A stretch of 30,192 bases of DNA from a virus. The DNA lies in IMG/VR virus record IMGVR_UViG_3300046011_006513, positions 1 through 30,192 of that record; one strand, 5' to 3'. Position 1 is the first letter of the stretch. Each line of letters opens with the position of its first letter. A program made the translations under genes and the position numbers. Under the pieces are notes generated by a model. It worked only from the letters and a program-made list of their open reading frames with translations. It ran no database searches and was not told the origin of the DNA. Below, piece after piece: positions 8,719 to 16,073 of the stretch.

Positions 8719-9141
8719 TTAGTTTGTTATTACGTAATATTCTATTGAAGCAACACTACCTGATGGTTCAACTTTTATTGATTTTATATCACTAAAGTTT
8801 AAACCTGAAGTACTACCTGTTATTTTACTTGTAGAAAGTATAAATGAACTTCCTGTTGCTATTAAAAAACTCATAGCTTCTGTTGAAGAAGATACAATTA
8901 ATTTAACAGGTACTGTAGTTGAATTATTTGTAACTCTACCATATTGAAAACTACTGCTTACAAAAGTACCAGCTCCAGGTAAATTATCTAATGAAAATAT
9001 AGTTGTTACAGATCCTGAAGGGATATTTAGTATTCTATTATCCATAAAATTAATATTATTAATTGTTTGAGTAACAGAAGATCCGACATCATCTCCATTA
9101 AGTGTTAATTGTTCTATTATTTTTAAGGTAAAAATTGCCAT
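8719..9141 (-). CDS. Small beta-rich protein of unknown function, probably virion-associated
   Basis: A 140-residue protein rich in Ser, Thr, Ile and Val, with no charged helices, signal peptide or membrane segment. It has alternating hydrophobic strands (SVTTIFSLDNL, VPVKLIVSSSTEAMSFLIATG, IKSIKVEPSG). It begins a new transcription block: a terminator lies just upstream and a TAATATTTATAAC element 9 bases before the ATG. It then leads into the neck genes. Its composition resembles the 110-residue protein at 17320-17652. A head decoration or neck accessory role is possible but unproven. Confidence 0.7.
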   Translation of the reverse strand: MAIFTLKIIEQLTLNGDDVGSSVTQTINNINFMDNRILNIPSGSVTTIFSLDNLPGAGTFVSSSFQYGRVTNNSTTVPVKLIVSSSTEAMSFLIATGSSFILSTSKITGSTSGLNFSDIKSIKVEPSGSVASIEYYVITN

Positions 9142-9150
9142 TTGTTTTTA

Positions 9151-9166
9151 GTTATAAATATTAAAA
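9151..9166 (-). promoter_or_regulatory. Recurrent TAATATTTATAAC junction element downstream of a terminator
   Basis: The coding-strand sequence TTTTAATATTTATAAC is identical to 5725-5740. It lies between the PhoH terminator and the 140-residue gene, with 9 bases to the ATG. Its position just after a terminator favours a promoter role here. Confidence 0.5.
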
Positions 9167-9173
9167 TAGAAAG

Positions 9174-9198
9174 GAAAAAGCCAATCTAACGATTGGCT
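9174..9198 (-). terminator. Rho-independent terminator after phoH
   Basis: On the minus strand an 8-bp perfect stem (AGCCAATC / GATTGGCT) with a 4-base loop is followed directly by a T run. It closes the amidinotransferase-decarboxylase-endonuclease-PhoH block. Confidence 0.85.
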
Positions 9199-9221
9199 TC
9201 CACACATATTATTCTAAATAT

Positions 9222-9908
9222 TTAATCTCTAACTTCTTCGTAAATTCTAAGAATTTCTTCTACTATTTCATGACGATGATTTTTCTTTAATGAGATTGTT
9301 CTAACACCTTTTACTCTTGCATCTAAAATATCAAAAAATCCAATACCAGAATCTCTTTTACTTTTTAGATCTACTTGCGAAATATCACCACAAAATACAA
9401 TTTTACCCCCTTTACCTAAACGACCTAACATCATTTCGGTTTGTGAGTGTGTTATGTTTTGACATTCGTCTACAATAACAAATGATTTAGGAAACGTTCT
9501 ACCTCTCATAAATGCAAAAGGTACAATTTCTATTTGACCATCTGCTACTAATTTATCTATTTTTATTTTATCATATAGAAGATATAAGTTAGAATAAATA
9601 GGTGCTAACCAAGGATCCATTTTTTCTTTTAAATCACCTGGTAAGAAACCAATTTCTTCTTTAGATACAGTTGGTCTTGTAATAATGATTTTTTCCATTT
9701 CTTTTTTAAAAACCATATCTAAAGCTATTTGACAAGCTAATAGTGTTTTACCTGAACCAGCCATACCTTTTATAAGTGTTACAGGATTATCTAAAATTAT
9801 CTGCTTGGCTTCTTTCTGTTCTGAATTTAATTCGATTTTGAATTTGATTGGACCTTTTGGTTTGGTTTTATTTTTAAAAACCTCGTCGTCATGTTTTGGT
9901 GGGTTCAT
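9222..9908 (-). CDS. phoH: PhoH-like P-loop ATPase
   Basis: A 228-residue protein with the complete PhoH ATPase core. Walker A is GMAGSGKT (48-55), IITRPTV (75-81) follows, and Walker B is FVIVDECQN (143-151) before a Q-T-x-M-L-x-R-x-G block and GDxSQ (CGDISQVD). The N-terminal 20 residues are Lys- and Pro-rich. PhoH proteins are common in T4-like and other phages; the bacterial family is linked to phosphate starvation and RNA metabolism, but the phage role is unsettled. It is the last gene before the terminator, and the GIY-YIG gene lies just upstream of it. Confidence 0.92.
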   Translation of the reverse strand: MNPPKHDDEVFKNKTKPKGPIKFKIELNSEQKEAKQIILDNPVTLIKGMAGSGKTLLACQIALDMVFKKEMEKIIITRPTVSKEEIGFLPGDLKEKMDPWLAPIYSNLYLLYDKIKIDKLVADGQIEIVPFAFMRGRTFPKSFVIVDECQNITHSQTEMMLGRLGKGGKIVFCGDISQVDLKSKRDSGIGFFDILDARVKGVRTISLKKNHRHEIVEEILRIYEEVRD

Positions 9909-9932
9909 TTTGTTATAATTTTAATAAGTTTG

Positions 9933-10511
9933 TTATTTATCATTTTTCCATAACCATACATAACCATGAGCTGTTTTAGCTCTACCGTTTAATACGTTAT
10001 TAACACCGTTATAAACATCATTTGCTTCACTACTACTTAACCATTCTTTAATTAATATTCCATCTTTTAATTGCAAACATGGTTTTCTATTAGATTCAGC
10101 TCGTTTTATAACATATTCTTGTGGTTGTTTTTTTCCTTTCATAGAATTTGGTTTTCCTTTATTTGATTTGCTAATATTTTGTTTTCTTAATTCATTATCT
10201 TTATATCCGGTAACTTTTTTATTTTTACTTATTAATTTTTTAATTTCATCATCATGAAAATCCGGTCCTCCTCCTCCTTTATTTTTATTTAAAAGAATAA
10301 ACCCCCACATTTTAAATTGAGATATCCAATATTTTTCCCAAAATTTCCATTCTTTTATATCTACAACATCTATTATTTCTAAAATAGTTTTTTTACCAAA
10401 TGTTCTTTTATGATTATTTATTCTATCCTTAATATTGTTTGTTTTTCCAATATAAAAAGGTATATTGTCATCATTATGTAAAAAATAAATATTTACCGTT
10501 TTTATTTCCAT
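9933..10511 (-). CDS. GIY-YIG homing endonuclease with NUMOD-type DNA-binding modules
   Basis: A 192-residue free-standing homing endonuclease. The N-terminal nuclease domain shows YFL (9-11), FYIGKT (19-24), the catalytic Arg in DRINNH (R30, H34), the metal-ligand Glu at about E59 in FWEKYWI, and N75 in LLNKNKGGG. A Lys-rich NUMOD3-like linker follows (ISKSNKGKPNSMKGKKQ). A C-terminal NUMOD1-like helix-turn-helix comes last (LSSSEANDVYNGVNNVLNG, ending YVWLWKN). It overlaps the end of the decarboxylase gene by 10 bases and separates it from phoH, as expected for a mobile gene that inserted at a gene boundary. No group I intron hallmarks were noticed. Confidence 0.9.
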   Translation of the reverse strand: MEIKTVNIYFLHNDDNIPFYIGKTNNIKDRINNHKRTFGKKTILEIIDVVDIKEWKFWEKYWISQFKMWGFILLNKNKGGGGPDFHDDEIKKLISKNKKVTGYKDNELRKQNISKSNKGKPNSMKGKKQPQEYVIKRAESNRKPCLQLKDGILIKEWLSSSEANDVYNGVNNVLNGRAKTAHGYVWLWKNDK

Positions 10512-11218
10512 TTTATTTTTATTAACTTATCCAAACCAGCCTCAACATGGGTGTGATCCTCTTGACATAGTTCAAAATCAAAGCGCTTATCTAAAGGTAA
10601 TATTAATTCTGTTTGACTACCCCAACGCACTAACCCAAATCTATCGTTTTGTGAACATATATCTTGTTGTTTTTTAAATGAAGATATAACATTTACATCT
10701 TCATCAGCTATTAAACACATATTATATTGATATTCTAAAGAAAGTGAATTTATTTTTATTTTCATTCTTTCATTATTTTTAAGATATTCTAGATTTGCTG
10801 GGTTAATTTTACCGTTAAAGATATCTTTTTCGGTTGCTAACATAGGCTTATTTGTTGATTCTATTGCCTCTAAATATTCATAATCAATAACACCACCATA
10901 TGGAATTCTTATAATGTGAGGATCATAAAATGACATAAATATACCAACAACTAAAGATGGTTTGTTATAATCTTTATCACCCATTGCATCTTGTAAAGTA
11001 TAATTTATACCTTTAATTTCCACAATAGGTTCAGTAGGATCATTAATTACTTTTTGATATAAGATAGTTCCATCAGCTGGTGAATAAAAATGTTCATTAT
11101 CAATATACATTGTTCTTAAAGGATCTCTAAAGAAAAATTGATTTGATAATTGTTCAATAGACATTTTTTCAGCCTTTTTTACATCTGTATTAATCCAGTC
11201 TTTTAATGTTTTAGCCAT
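10502..11218 (-). CDS. psd: Phosphatidylserine decarboxylase-like enzyme
   Basis: A 238-residue protein of the pyruvoyl-dependent phosphatidylserine decarboxylase family, which turns phosphatidylserine into phosphatidylethanolamine. Family motifs appear in order. QFFFRDPLR (27-35) is followed by YSPADGTI with D49, then VVGIFMSFYDPHIIRIP with H101, a conserved NNER (148-151), and the C-terminal FGLVRWGSQTELILP. That last block is the FGS-type self-cleavage site, with S201 expected to become the pyruvoyl group and to leave a ~38-residue alpha chain. The D-H-S triad is complete, so activity is plausible. No membrane anchor is seen, which agrees with the short archaeal/bacterial subtype. The start overlaps the amidinotransferase stop as TAATG, so the two are probably co-translated. 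The physiological substrate is not proven by sequence. Confidence 0.88.
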   Translation of the reverse strand: MAKTLKDWINTDVKKAEKMSIEQLSNQFFFRDPLRTMYIDNEHFYSPADGTILYQKVINDPTEPIVEIKGINYTLQDAMGDKDYNKPSLVVGIFMSFYDPHIIRIPYGGVIDYEYLEAIESTNKPMLATEKDIFNGKINPANLEYLKNNERMKIKINSLSLEYQYNMCLIADEDVNVISSFKKQQDICSQNDRFGLVRWGSQTELILPLDKRFDFELCQEDHTHVEAGLDKLIKIKWK

Positions 11219-12132
11219 TATATTAATGATTTAGTATAATCAACATAATTTAAGTGCATTACACAGCATGATAACATAGCACCTGATTTCATATATTCTG
11301 ATAAATTGAATATAACTGGTTCTAAACCTTCATTAGCGCATATTCTTTCTAATGTATCTATTTTATGTTTTTCTAACTCATATAAAGGATCAGTACGTTT
11401 TAATTCTGAAATGTTAGATGCACATAAAATCATATTTCCCATTCTTACTGAATTTGTTAATCCACCAAAAGCATCATCAACACTAATATCAATAATTTCT
11501 GTATATTTTCCTATTTCTTCTAATTCTTCAGGTGTAAATAATTCAGTACAAACTAATGTTTTTTTATCAGTTAATGGAAATACTGAACAATCTAAATGAT
11601 ATAAATAAGGTTCAACCATTTCTATTTTAATAATATTCATATCAAAGTTTTGTTCCATCCACTCATAAGCTTCTTTAGTTGAACGTTGACCGTATCCACC
11701 TATGTAAGTGTTACCACCAATGTATTTTAAATCTGCTTCACCTTCCCATTTAAATGGACATAGATGAGTATTATAACCCATTAAATTAAAGAACGGTTTT
11801 GCTACTAATTCTTCACCTTGTCTAGGTTCGGAAGTAAAATTGGATAATAACACAATATTATCGTCTTTAATGTGGGGTAATTGCATTCCCACATTAGCCA
11901 CGTAAACTTGGTCTTGATAATCACCATACGATGGTAATAAATAAACTAAAGAACCACCAGCTATAAAATTATATAAATCCATAAACTGTTTATAAGCTTT
12001 AGGTTTATTAATTTTTAAATCTTCGGGTGATAATTCTTCCATCCAAATATTGTTTGGATTTTCAGTGCTTAGAGAAAAGGGGAAGTTTAATACATAACTT
12101 GGAACCTTTAATTGTGAAGGGGTTTCTATCAT
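11218..12132 (-). CDS. Amidinotransferase / dimethylarginine dimethylaminohydrolase-fold enzyme
   Basis: A 304-residue protein of the guanidino-group-modifying superfamily, which includes DDAH, arginine and agmatine deiminases and amidinotransferases. The pattern includes YVANVGMQLP near residue 78. The acidic motif is KWEGEADLKYIGG (E130 to D134), and the catalytic His is in YLYHLDCSVFPL (H179, with D181). The C-terminal nucleophile is in KSGAMLSCCVMHL (C289, possibly C290). The catalytic set looks intact. The substrate (arginine, methylarginine or another guanidine) cannot be read from the sequence. It is the first gene after the capsid terminator, lies downstream of an 18-bp palindrome and is coupled to the decarboxylase by TAATG. 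Confidence 0.85.
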   Translation of the reverse strand: MIETPSQLKVPSYVLNFPFSLSTENPNNIWMEELSPEDLKINKPKAYKQFMDLYNFIAGGSLVYLLPSYGDYQDQVYVANVGMQLPHIKDDNIVLLSNFTSEPRQGEELVAKPFFNLMGYNTHLCPFKWEGEADLKYIGGNTYIGGYGQRSTKEAYEWMEQNFDMNIIKIEMVEPYLYHLDCSVFPLTDKKTLVCTELFTPEELEEIGKYTEIIDISVDDAFGGLTNSVRMGNMILCASNISELKRTDPLYELEKHKIDTLERICANEGLEPVIFNLSEYMKSGAMLSCCVMHLNYVDYTKSLI

Positions 12133-12162
12133 TTTAAAACTATTTTTATTTATCTATACATA

Positions 12163-12180
12163 TTATATAGGCCTATATAA
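12163..12180. promoter_or_regulatory. 18-bp perfect palindrome upstream of the amidinotransferase gene
   Basis: TTATATAGG/CCTATATAA is fully self-complementary. It lies 30 bases before the ATG at 12132 and just past the capsid terminator. The coding strand also holds TATATAAT-like promoter sequence overlapping the palindrome. A dimeric repressor or activator binding at a promoter would explain it. There is no loop, so it is unlikely to act as an RNA hairpin. Confidence 0.5.
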
Positions 12181-12216
12181 ATGTAATAAAGATATCTAAG
12201 TTAGCCAAATAAAAAG

Positions 12217-12240
12217 AAAAAACCCCACTTTTGGTGGGGT
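12217..12240 (-). terminator. Strong Rho-independent terminator after the major capsid gene
   Basis: On the minus strand a 7-bp GC-rich stem (ACCCCAC / GTGGGGT) with a 5-base loop is followed by six or more T residues. It ends capsid transcription and isolates the following metabolic cassette. A second 16-bp palindrome (12265-12280, TATCTAAT/ATTAGATA) overlaps the capsid stop codon. Confidence 0.92.
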
Positions 12241-12273
12241 TCTTTAATTTTAGTTATAAAGTGTTATCTAATA

Positions 12274-14007
12274 TTAGATAGTGTTTAAACCACTAACATA
12301 GATTTTCGCGTAGAATTCAGGTCTTAACATTTTCTTAGCGTAACGAGTTAATAGACCTTTTCTTGGAGTGAAAGTTTCTGGATCGTACACTAACGGAGTC
12401 ATGATTAACGGAATGTACGGAGCAAATACAGCACCTGTTTCTAGGAACTGACTACCTCTGTAACCCATTAACATCAAATTCTCAGTCATGTAAGGATTTT
12501 TGTAAACCTTGTAACGACCGTTTACAGTACCAATTTTTTGTACACCGAAAGCATATTCCATTTGATCAGCTTCACCATTGCTTGTAGAAGCAAATCCTGG
12601 GATTGATTCTAAGATAGTAGCTACTGTTGGAGAAGTTACGATAAAATTAGCACCTCCACGTAAAGTTAATTGGTGGATTTTGTTGCTTAATTTTTGGATT
12701 TTAGTACCTAAAGTTTGGAACCATTGACCTTGAGTGTTATAATAACCTGAAGTTCCTAAGTTAGTTATAGTACCTTGGGTTGAAATAGTTTGGTTGTTAA
12801 TTGCTGACCAGTATTCAGTACCAGCTGCAGCATCTTCGATTAACATTTCTAAGATTTCTAAGTCAATTTCCATTGAAATATACTCACTCATGATGTTAGT
12901 TAATTCAGCTTCAGCATCAATGTTTTGGTAAGCACTTAAATCTTGAGCGAACTCAGGAGTCCATACAGCTTTTAACTTTTTAGTTTTAGCAGTGATGGCT
13001 TGTGATTGCATTTTAACATTAATTTCTGGGATTACGATGTTTGAACTACTTAAAGAGTTAGGTACAGATACGTCTGTTCTATCTGCTTCGAAATCAGCTC
13101 TAGCATCATTACCAGATAATGTACTACTGTTATTACCTTTGTTATAGAAAATAGTAGCAGAAGCACCGGCAGTATTATTAGCACCTAAAGTAGCTGAAGC
13201 TGTATAGAAGAAACTAATAGTTCCTGCTGTATAGTTATAAGTTGTAAACTGAGGTAAAATATTAGAAGCAGTAAATGTAGAACCAGATACTAAAGTGAAA
13301 CCTCTTACTGCATCTGGATCAAAGTTAGTTAATACAGAAGCTGTAGCAACAGTTACTTTGTATATTCTGTTTGCAATTACTGATGCTGAATATTCAGAAT
13401 CAAAATTTAATTCAGCCCATGATGCTGTAACTACTGAACCAGTACCAGCACCAATAGTAGGTAAAACACCACCAGCAGTAGATCCAGTTAATGGAACAGA
13501 AGCTGAGAATTGGTTAGTAGAGTAAGTAAATTTGTTTGCTGGGTTGTATAAACCGCCTTCAGCTGCTGGAGTAGCAAATGGATATTGACCAGAAGCATTT
13601 CTGTTACCATATAAAGAAGAACCTGCAGTAAATGGATTTTTGTTGTTTCCGTATTGGAAATCTAAGAAGAATACTAAACCAGAAGGCATGTTCATTGGTT
13701 GAACAGAAACGAATTCTTTAGCTACGATAGTTCCGAATACTTTTCTTACTAATGGTAATGCAATACCAGCCCAGTTTTCACCTTGTGTACCAGAAGTGAA
13801 TCCAGAGTTTGAAGCAACAGTGTTAGTTTCTGTTACTAATTGTTTTGCTTGGTTTTCTAATAAAAGGGACATATTGTTACTGTCCACAGTAGTTAAGCCT
13901 TCTAATAGACCTGTTTTAGTCCATTTAGAAGCTAATTTAGCAGCATCACTTTGTAGTGATTTCCAGTTTCCTGCTGCGCTTTCTAATAATTGATGTACGT
14001 TTGACAT
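12274..14007 (-). CDS. 23: Major capsid protein, gp23-like
   Basis: A 577-residue T4-type (HK97-fold) major capsid protein. The N-terminal ~60 residues are a helical propeptide. Possible gp21 cleavage sites are LLE at 49-51 and VTE at 58-60, the latter just before TNTVASNSGF. The mature part begins with the family block GENWAGIALPLVRKVFGTIV and VSVQPMNMPSGLVFFLDFQYG, which matches T4 gp23. The middle (about 150-300) is a Ser/Thr/Ala-rich insertion. The C-terminal half has the typical FAQDLSAYQNIDAEAELTNI and LTRYAKKMLRPEFYAKIYV blocks. It follows the scaffold gene by 27 bases, has an A-rich leader without a Shine-Dalgarno sequence and is followed by a strong terminator, as expected for the most abundant product. 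Confidence 0.97.
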   Translation of the reverse strand: MSNVHQLLESAAGNWKSLQSDAAKLASKWTKTGLLEGLTTVDSNNMSLLLENQAKQLVTETNTVASNSGFTSGTQGENWAGIALPLVRKVFGTIVAKEFVSVQPMNMPSGLVFFLDFQYGNNKNPFTAGSSLYGNRNASGQYPFATPAAEGGLYNPANKFTYSTNQFSASVPLTGSTAGGVLPTIGAGTGSVVTASWAELNFDSEYSASVIANRIYKVTVATASVLTNFDPDAVRGFTLVSGSTFTASNILPQFTTYNYTAGTISFFYTASATLGANNTAGASATIFYNKGNNSSTLSGNDARADFEADRTDVSVPNSLSSSNIVIPEINVKMQSQAITAKTKKLKAVWTPEFAQDLSAYQNIDAEAELTNIMSEYISMEIDLEILEMLIEDAAAGTEYWSAINNQTISTQGTITNLGTSGYYNTQGQWFQTLGTKIQKLSNKIHQLTLRGGANFIVTSPTVATILESIPGFASTSNGEADQMEYAFGVQKIGTVNGRYKVYKNPYMTENLMLMGYRGSQFLETGAVFAPYIPLIMTPLVYDPETFTPRKGLLTRYAKKMLRPEFYAKIYVSGLNTI

Positions 14008-14034
14008 TGTTTTAATTGTTTTGTTTTTTTATTG

Positions 14035-15096
14035 TTATATTTTTTTGATACCGGCTAATATTTGCCATCTGTTTAATTGGTCATTTACTTCAAGAATTGG
14101 TTTCTTTGGAGCAATACCAGATACTTTAGATGCCGCACCTCTTAATAATGATTCGTTAACTGGAGTTTTTGTTTGTTTTAAACCTTCACTTAATGTTTCA
14201 TATACTAATTTAGCTTCTTTTACGTTAACAGCTTTATCAAATGCTGCTAATACTTTTACTTTTTGTGATTCAGATAAGTTTTTGTTTCTGAAGATTTTGT
14301 TTGTGTAAAGTAATTTAGCGTTGAATAAGTTAACTTCGTTTAATTCAGATTTAACAAGTCTTAAAGCGTCATAAGCTTCTTTAAGTTCTTTTTCCATCTT
14401 TTTAACTTTGTCTTCTTTATCATCTTCTTTACTTGATTTTTTAGTTACTGGTTTCTTTTTAAGTTCAGCTACTATAGCATCTAAGTTAATTTCTTCTTCA
14501 TCATCACCCTCATCATCCATTTTCATAACATCTTCTTCTTCGCCGCCTTCTTCGCCTTCTTCACCAGCTTCTAATTCACCTGCTGATACCATGTCTGAGA
14601 TTACGTCTTTGATAAATGATTCTAAATCTTCTGTGCTCATGTCTTCAATGTTGATGTTTTCATCTTCATCATCATCTTCACCTTTAGCAACTTCATCATC
14701 TTCAGCTTCGTTTAGATTACCGTGATCATCGTTATCTTCATCTTCAGCGTAACCTGCGGCGTTGACTGTTTTGTCTTCTTCAATACCGTCTAATTCTCTT
14801 AGAAGAGCTTCTAGATCTAATGTATCTGCTTCAGCTGCCATTTCTGCATTTTCCACTTCCATGGTTTCTTCCATCATGTCATCATCTTCAGAATAATTTT
14901 CGTCCATTACTTCTTCTGTTTCTTTTAACTCTGTTTCTTCTTCTGCTTCATCTAATTCGTTTAACTTTGCAGCTAATCTTTCTCTTAGATACGGGTTGAA
15001 AGTTTCTTCAAGAGCTAATTTTGCATTTGCGATAGCTGTTTCTTTAACTGCTTTGGCATCTGCGATTGCTTCTTTTAGCAAATCTCTGTTTGTCAT
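14035..15096 (-). CDS. 22: Prohead core scaffold protein, gp22-like
   Basis: A 353-residue protein between the protease and capsid genes, the position of T4 gene 22. The first ~50 residues are helical with many LxE-like tripeptides. A very acidic stretch follows (about 45-215, rich in Glu and Asp), then a Lys-rich coiled coil (about 215-260). The C-terminus ends PILEVNDQLNRWQILAGIKKI, which matches the conserved C-terminal end of gp22-like scaffolds that binds the capsid protein. It is expected to be degraded by the protease during maturation. Unusually for this window, the ATG is preceded by a possible Shine-Dalgarno sequence (GAGGA, about 11 bases upstream). Confidence 0.9.
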   Translation of the reverse strand: MTNRDLLKEAIADAKAVKETAIANAKLALEETFNPYLRERLAAKLNELDEAEEETELKETEEVMDENYSEDDDMMEETMEVENAEMAAEADTLDLEALLRELDGIEEDKTVNAAGYAEDEDNDDHGNLNEAEDDEVAKGEDDDEDENINIEDMSTEDLESFIKDVISDMVSAGELEAGEEGEEGGEEEDVMKMDDEGDDEEEINLDAIVAELKKKPVTKKSSKEDDKEDKVKKMEKELKEAYDALRLVKSELNEVNLFNAKLLYTNKIFRNKNLSESQKVKVLAAFDKAVNVKEAKLVYETLSEGLKQTKTPVNESLLRGAASKVSGIAPKKPILEVNDQLNRWQILAGIKKI

Positions 15097-15108
15097 TGTT
15101 TTTTGTCC

Positions 15109-15213
15109 TCAAATTGTTTTGTTGGAAATACGCTTATTGTAGATAAAATCGAAGCGTAATAGAATATTTAAAATAGATACGATATAAAATGAACCGTATA
15201 TTCCTCGATACAT
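15109..15213 (-). CDS. Possible 34-residue hydrophobic peptide upstream of the scaffold gene
   Basis: In the ~200-base gap between the small gene and the scaffold gene there is an open frame beginning MYRGIYGSFYIVSILNILL. It ends at a TGA 12 bases before the scaffold ATG. An AAAGG sequence lies about 9 bases before its start. The centre is hydrophobic. It could be a leader peptide, a tiny membrane peptide or chance. No homologue is recognised. Confidence 0.25.
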   Translation of the reverse strand: MYRGIYGSFYIVSILNILLRFDFIYNKRISNKTI

Positions 15214-15234
15214 ATATGCACCTTTTCTAAAATC

Positions 15235-15266
15235 GAAAAAAGAAACCCTTCTTTTTAGGGAAGGGT
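15235..15266 (-). terminator. Rho-independent terminator between the protease block and the scaffold gene
   Basis: On the minus strand a 7-bp stem (ACCCTTC / GAAGGGT) with an 8-base loop is followed by TTCTTTTTT. It lies after the small gene at 15295 and before the scaffold gene, so scaffold and capsid are probably transcribed from their own promoter within 15097-15234. Confidence 0.8.
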
Positions 15267-15294
15267 CTATCAATGGATTCTATCCAGAGAGGGG

Positions 15295-15450
15295 TTAAGA
15301 GTTAATACCGAAATTTAATATTACTAATCTGTAAGATTTTTTAGAAAAATCTATATTTAATTCAAATATAGACAAATAAGATATTCTTGCAGTTATATCT
15401 ATTTTATCGAATTGTTTTGCTTTTGATTTCCAAGAGTTTATTATTTTCAT
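15295..15450 (-). CDS. Small protein between the protease and scaffold genes, unknown function
   Basis: A 51-residue basic protein beginning MKIINSWKSKAKQ. A start nine codons upstream (15477) is open, but it overlaps the protease stop and lacks the A-rich leader. The chosen ATG is preceded by AACAATAAAACT, which resembles other starts here. No membrane segment or known motif is seen. In T4 the small prohead core genes 67 and 68 lie next to the protease gene, so a core role is possible from position only. Confidence 0.5.
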   Translation of the reverse strand: MKIINSWKSKAKQFDKIDITARISYLSIFELNIDFSKKSYRLVILNFGINS

Positions 15451-15461
15451 AGTTTTATTGT

Positions 15462-16070
15462 TTAAAATATTGGACAAGAACCATTAGCACATAAGATTTC
15501 GGTTAATAATAAATTCACCTTATTATATGGGTTTATAATATTATTTTCCTTACCTTCTCTTACTAAATTCATATATGAGCCCGGGTTTGAAGGTGTTGAT
15601 ACGAAATCCCAACATAATAGTTCGAAATCATCTTGTACTTCTAAAGTACCTTCATTCATTTCTTTTAAACTACCCATTCCACGAGATGATACACCCACCA
15701 TAACTCCGTTTTCAATAAGAGCTTTTAATATGTTACCTGATGTTGTTGGTAATATTTCTATTTTACCTATTACTTTATCGTTGTCCCATCTAATTTCTCT
15801 AATAATATGAGATACGTTTTTTAGATTAATAATTGTAGATTCTGGGTGGTCTAACTCGCCTGTTGCTCTATTTTCTTTAACAACATCCATGTATTTATTA
15901 ATTTCTCTTTCCCATAAATCTTTAGAATAGTATCTACCATTACCATTTTTTACTTCGGCAGTAGCTAAAATACCTTCAACTAAAGGATTACCAGAACGGG
16001 CTTTCATTCCTTCAGTTAATTGTATCGGAGATACATTAAACGGTATAGTTTCAATTAATACTTGTTTCAT
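15462..16070 (-). CDS. 21: Prohead maturation protease, gp21-like
   Basis: A 202-residue serine protease of the T4 gp21 / herpesvirus assemblin type, which cuts the prohead core and capsid propeptides at LxE or IxE sites. Visible features are NGNGRYYSKDLWERE (43-55), ELDHP with H75, GVMVGVSSRGMG with S128 or S129, and CWDFVSTPSNPGS with D155. It has possible self-cleavage sites at LTE (18-20) and near the C-terminus (LTE, 189-191). The length matches the family. It follows the 407-residue gene by 3 bases and precedes the small and scaffold genes. Confidence 0.94.
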   Translation of the reverse strand: MKQVLIETIPFNVSPIQLTEGMKARSGNPLVEGILATAEVKNGNGRYYSKDLWEREINKYMDVVKENRATGELDHPESTIINLKNVSHIIREIRWDNDKVIGKIEILPTTSGNILKALIENGVMVGVSSRGMGSLKEMNEGTLEVQDDFELLCWDFVSTPSNPGSYMNLVREGKENNIINPYNKVNLLLTEILCANGSCPIF

Positions 16071-16073
16071 TAA

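Noticed and set aside
14408-14725. Plus-strand 105-codon Ser-rich frame
   Set aside because: It is the reverse complement of the Glu/Asp-rich scaffold stretch; Ser runs come from GAA and GAT codons read backwards.
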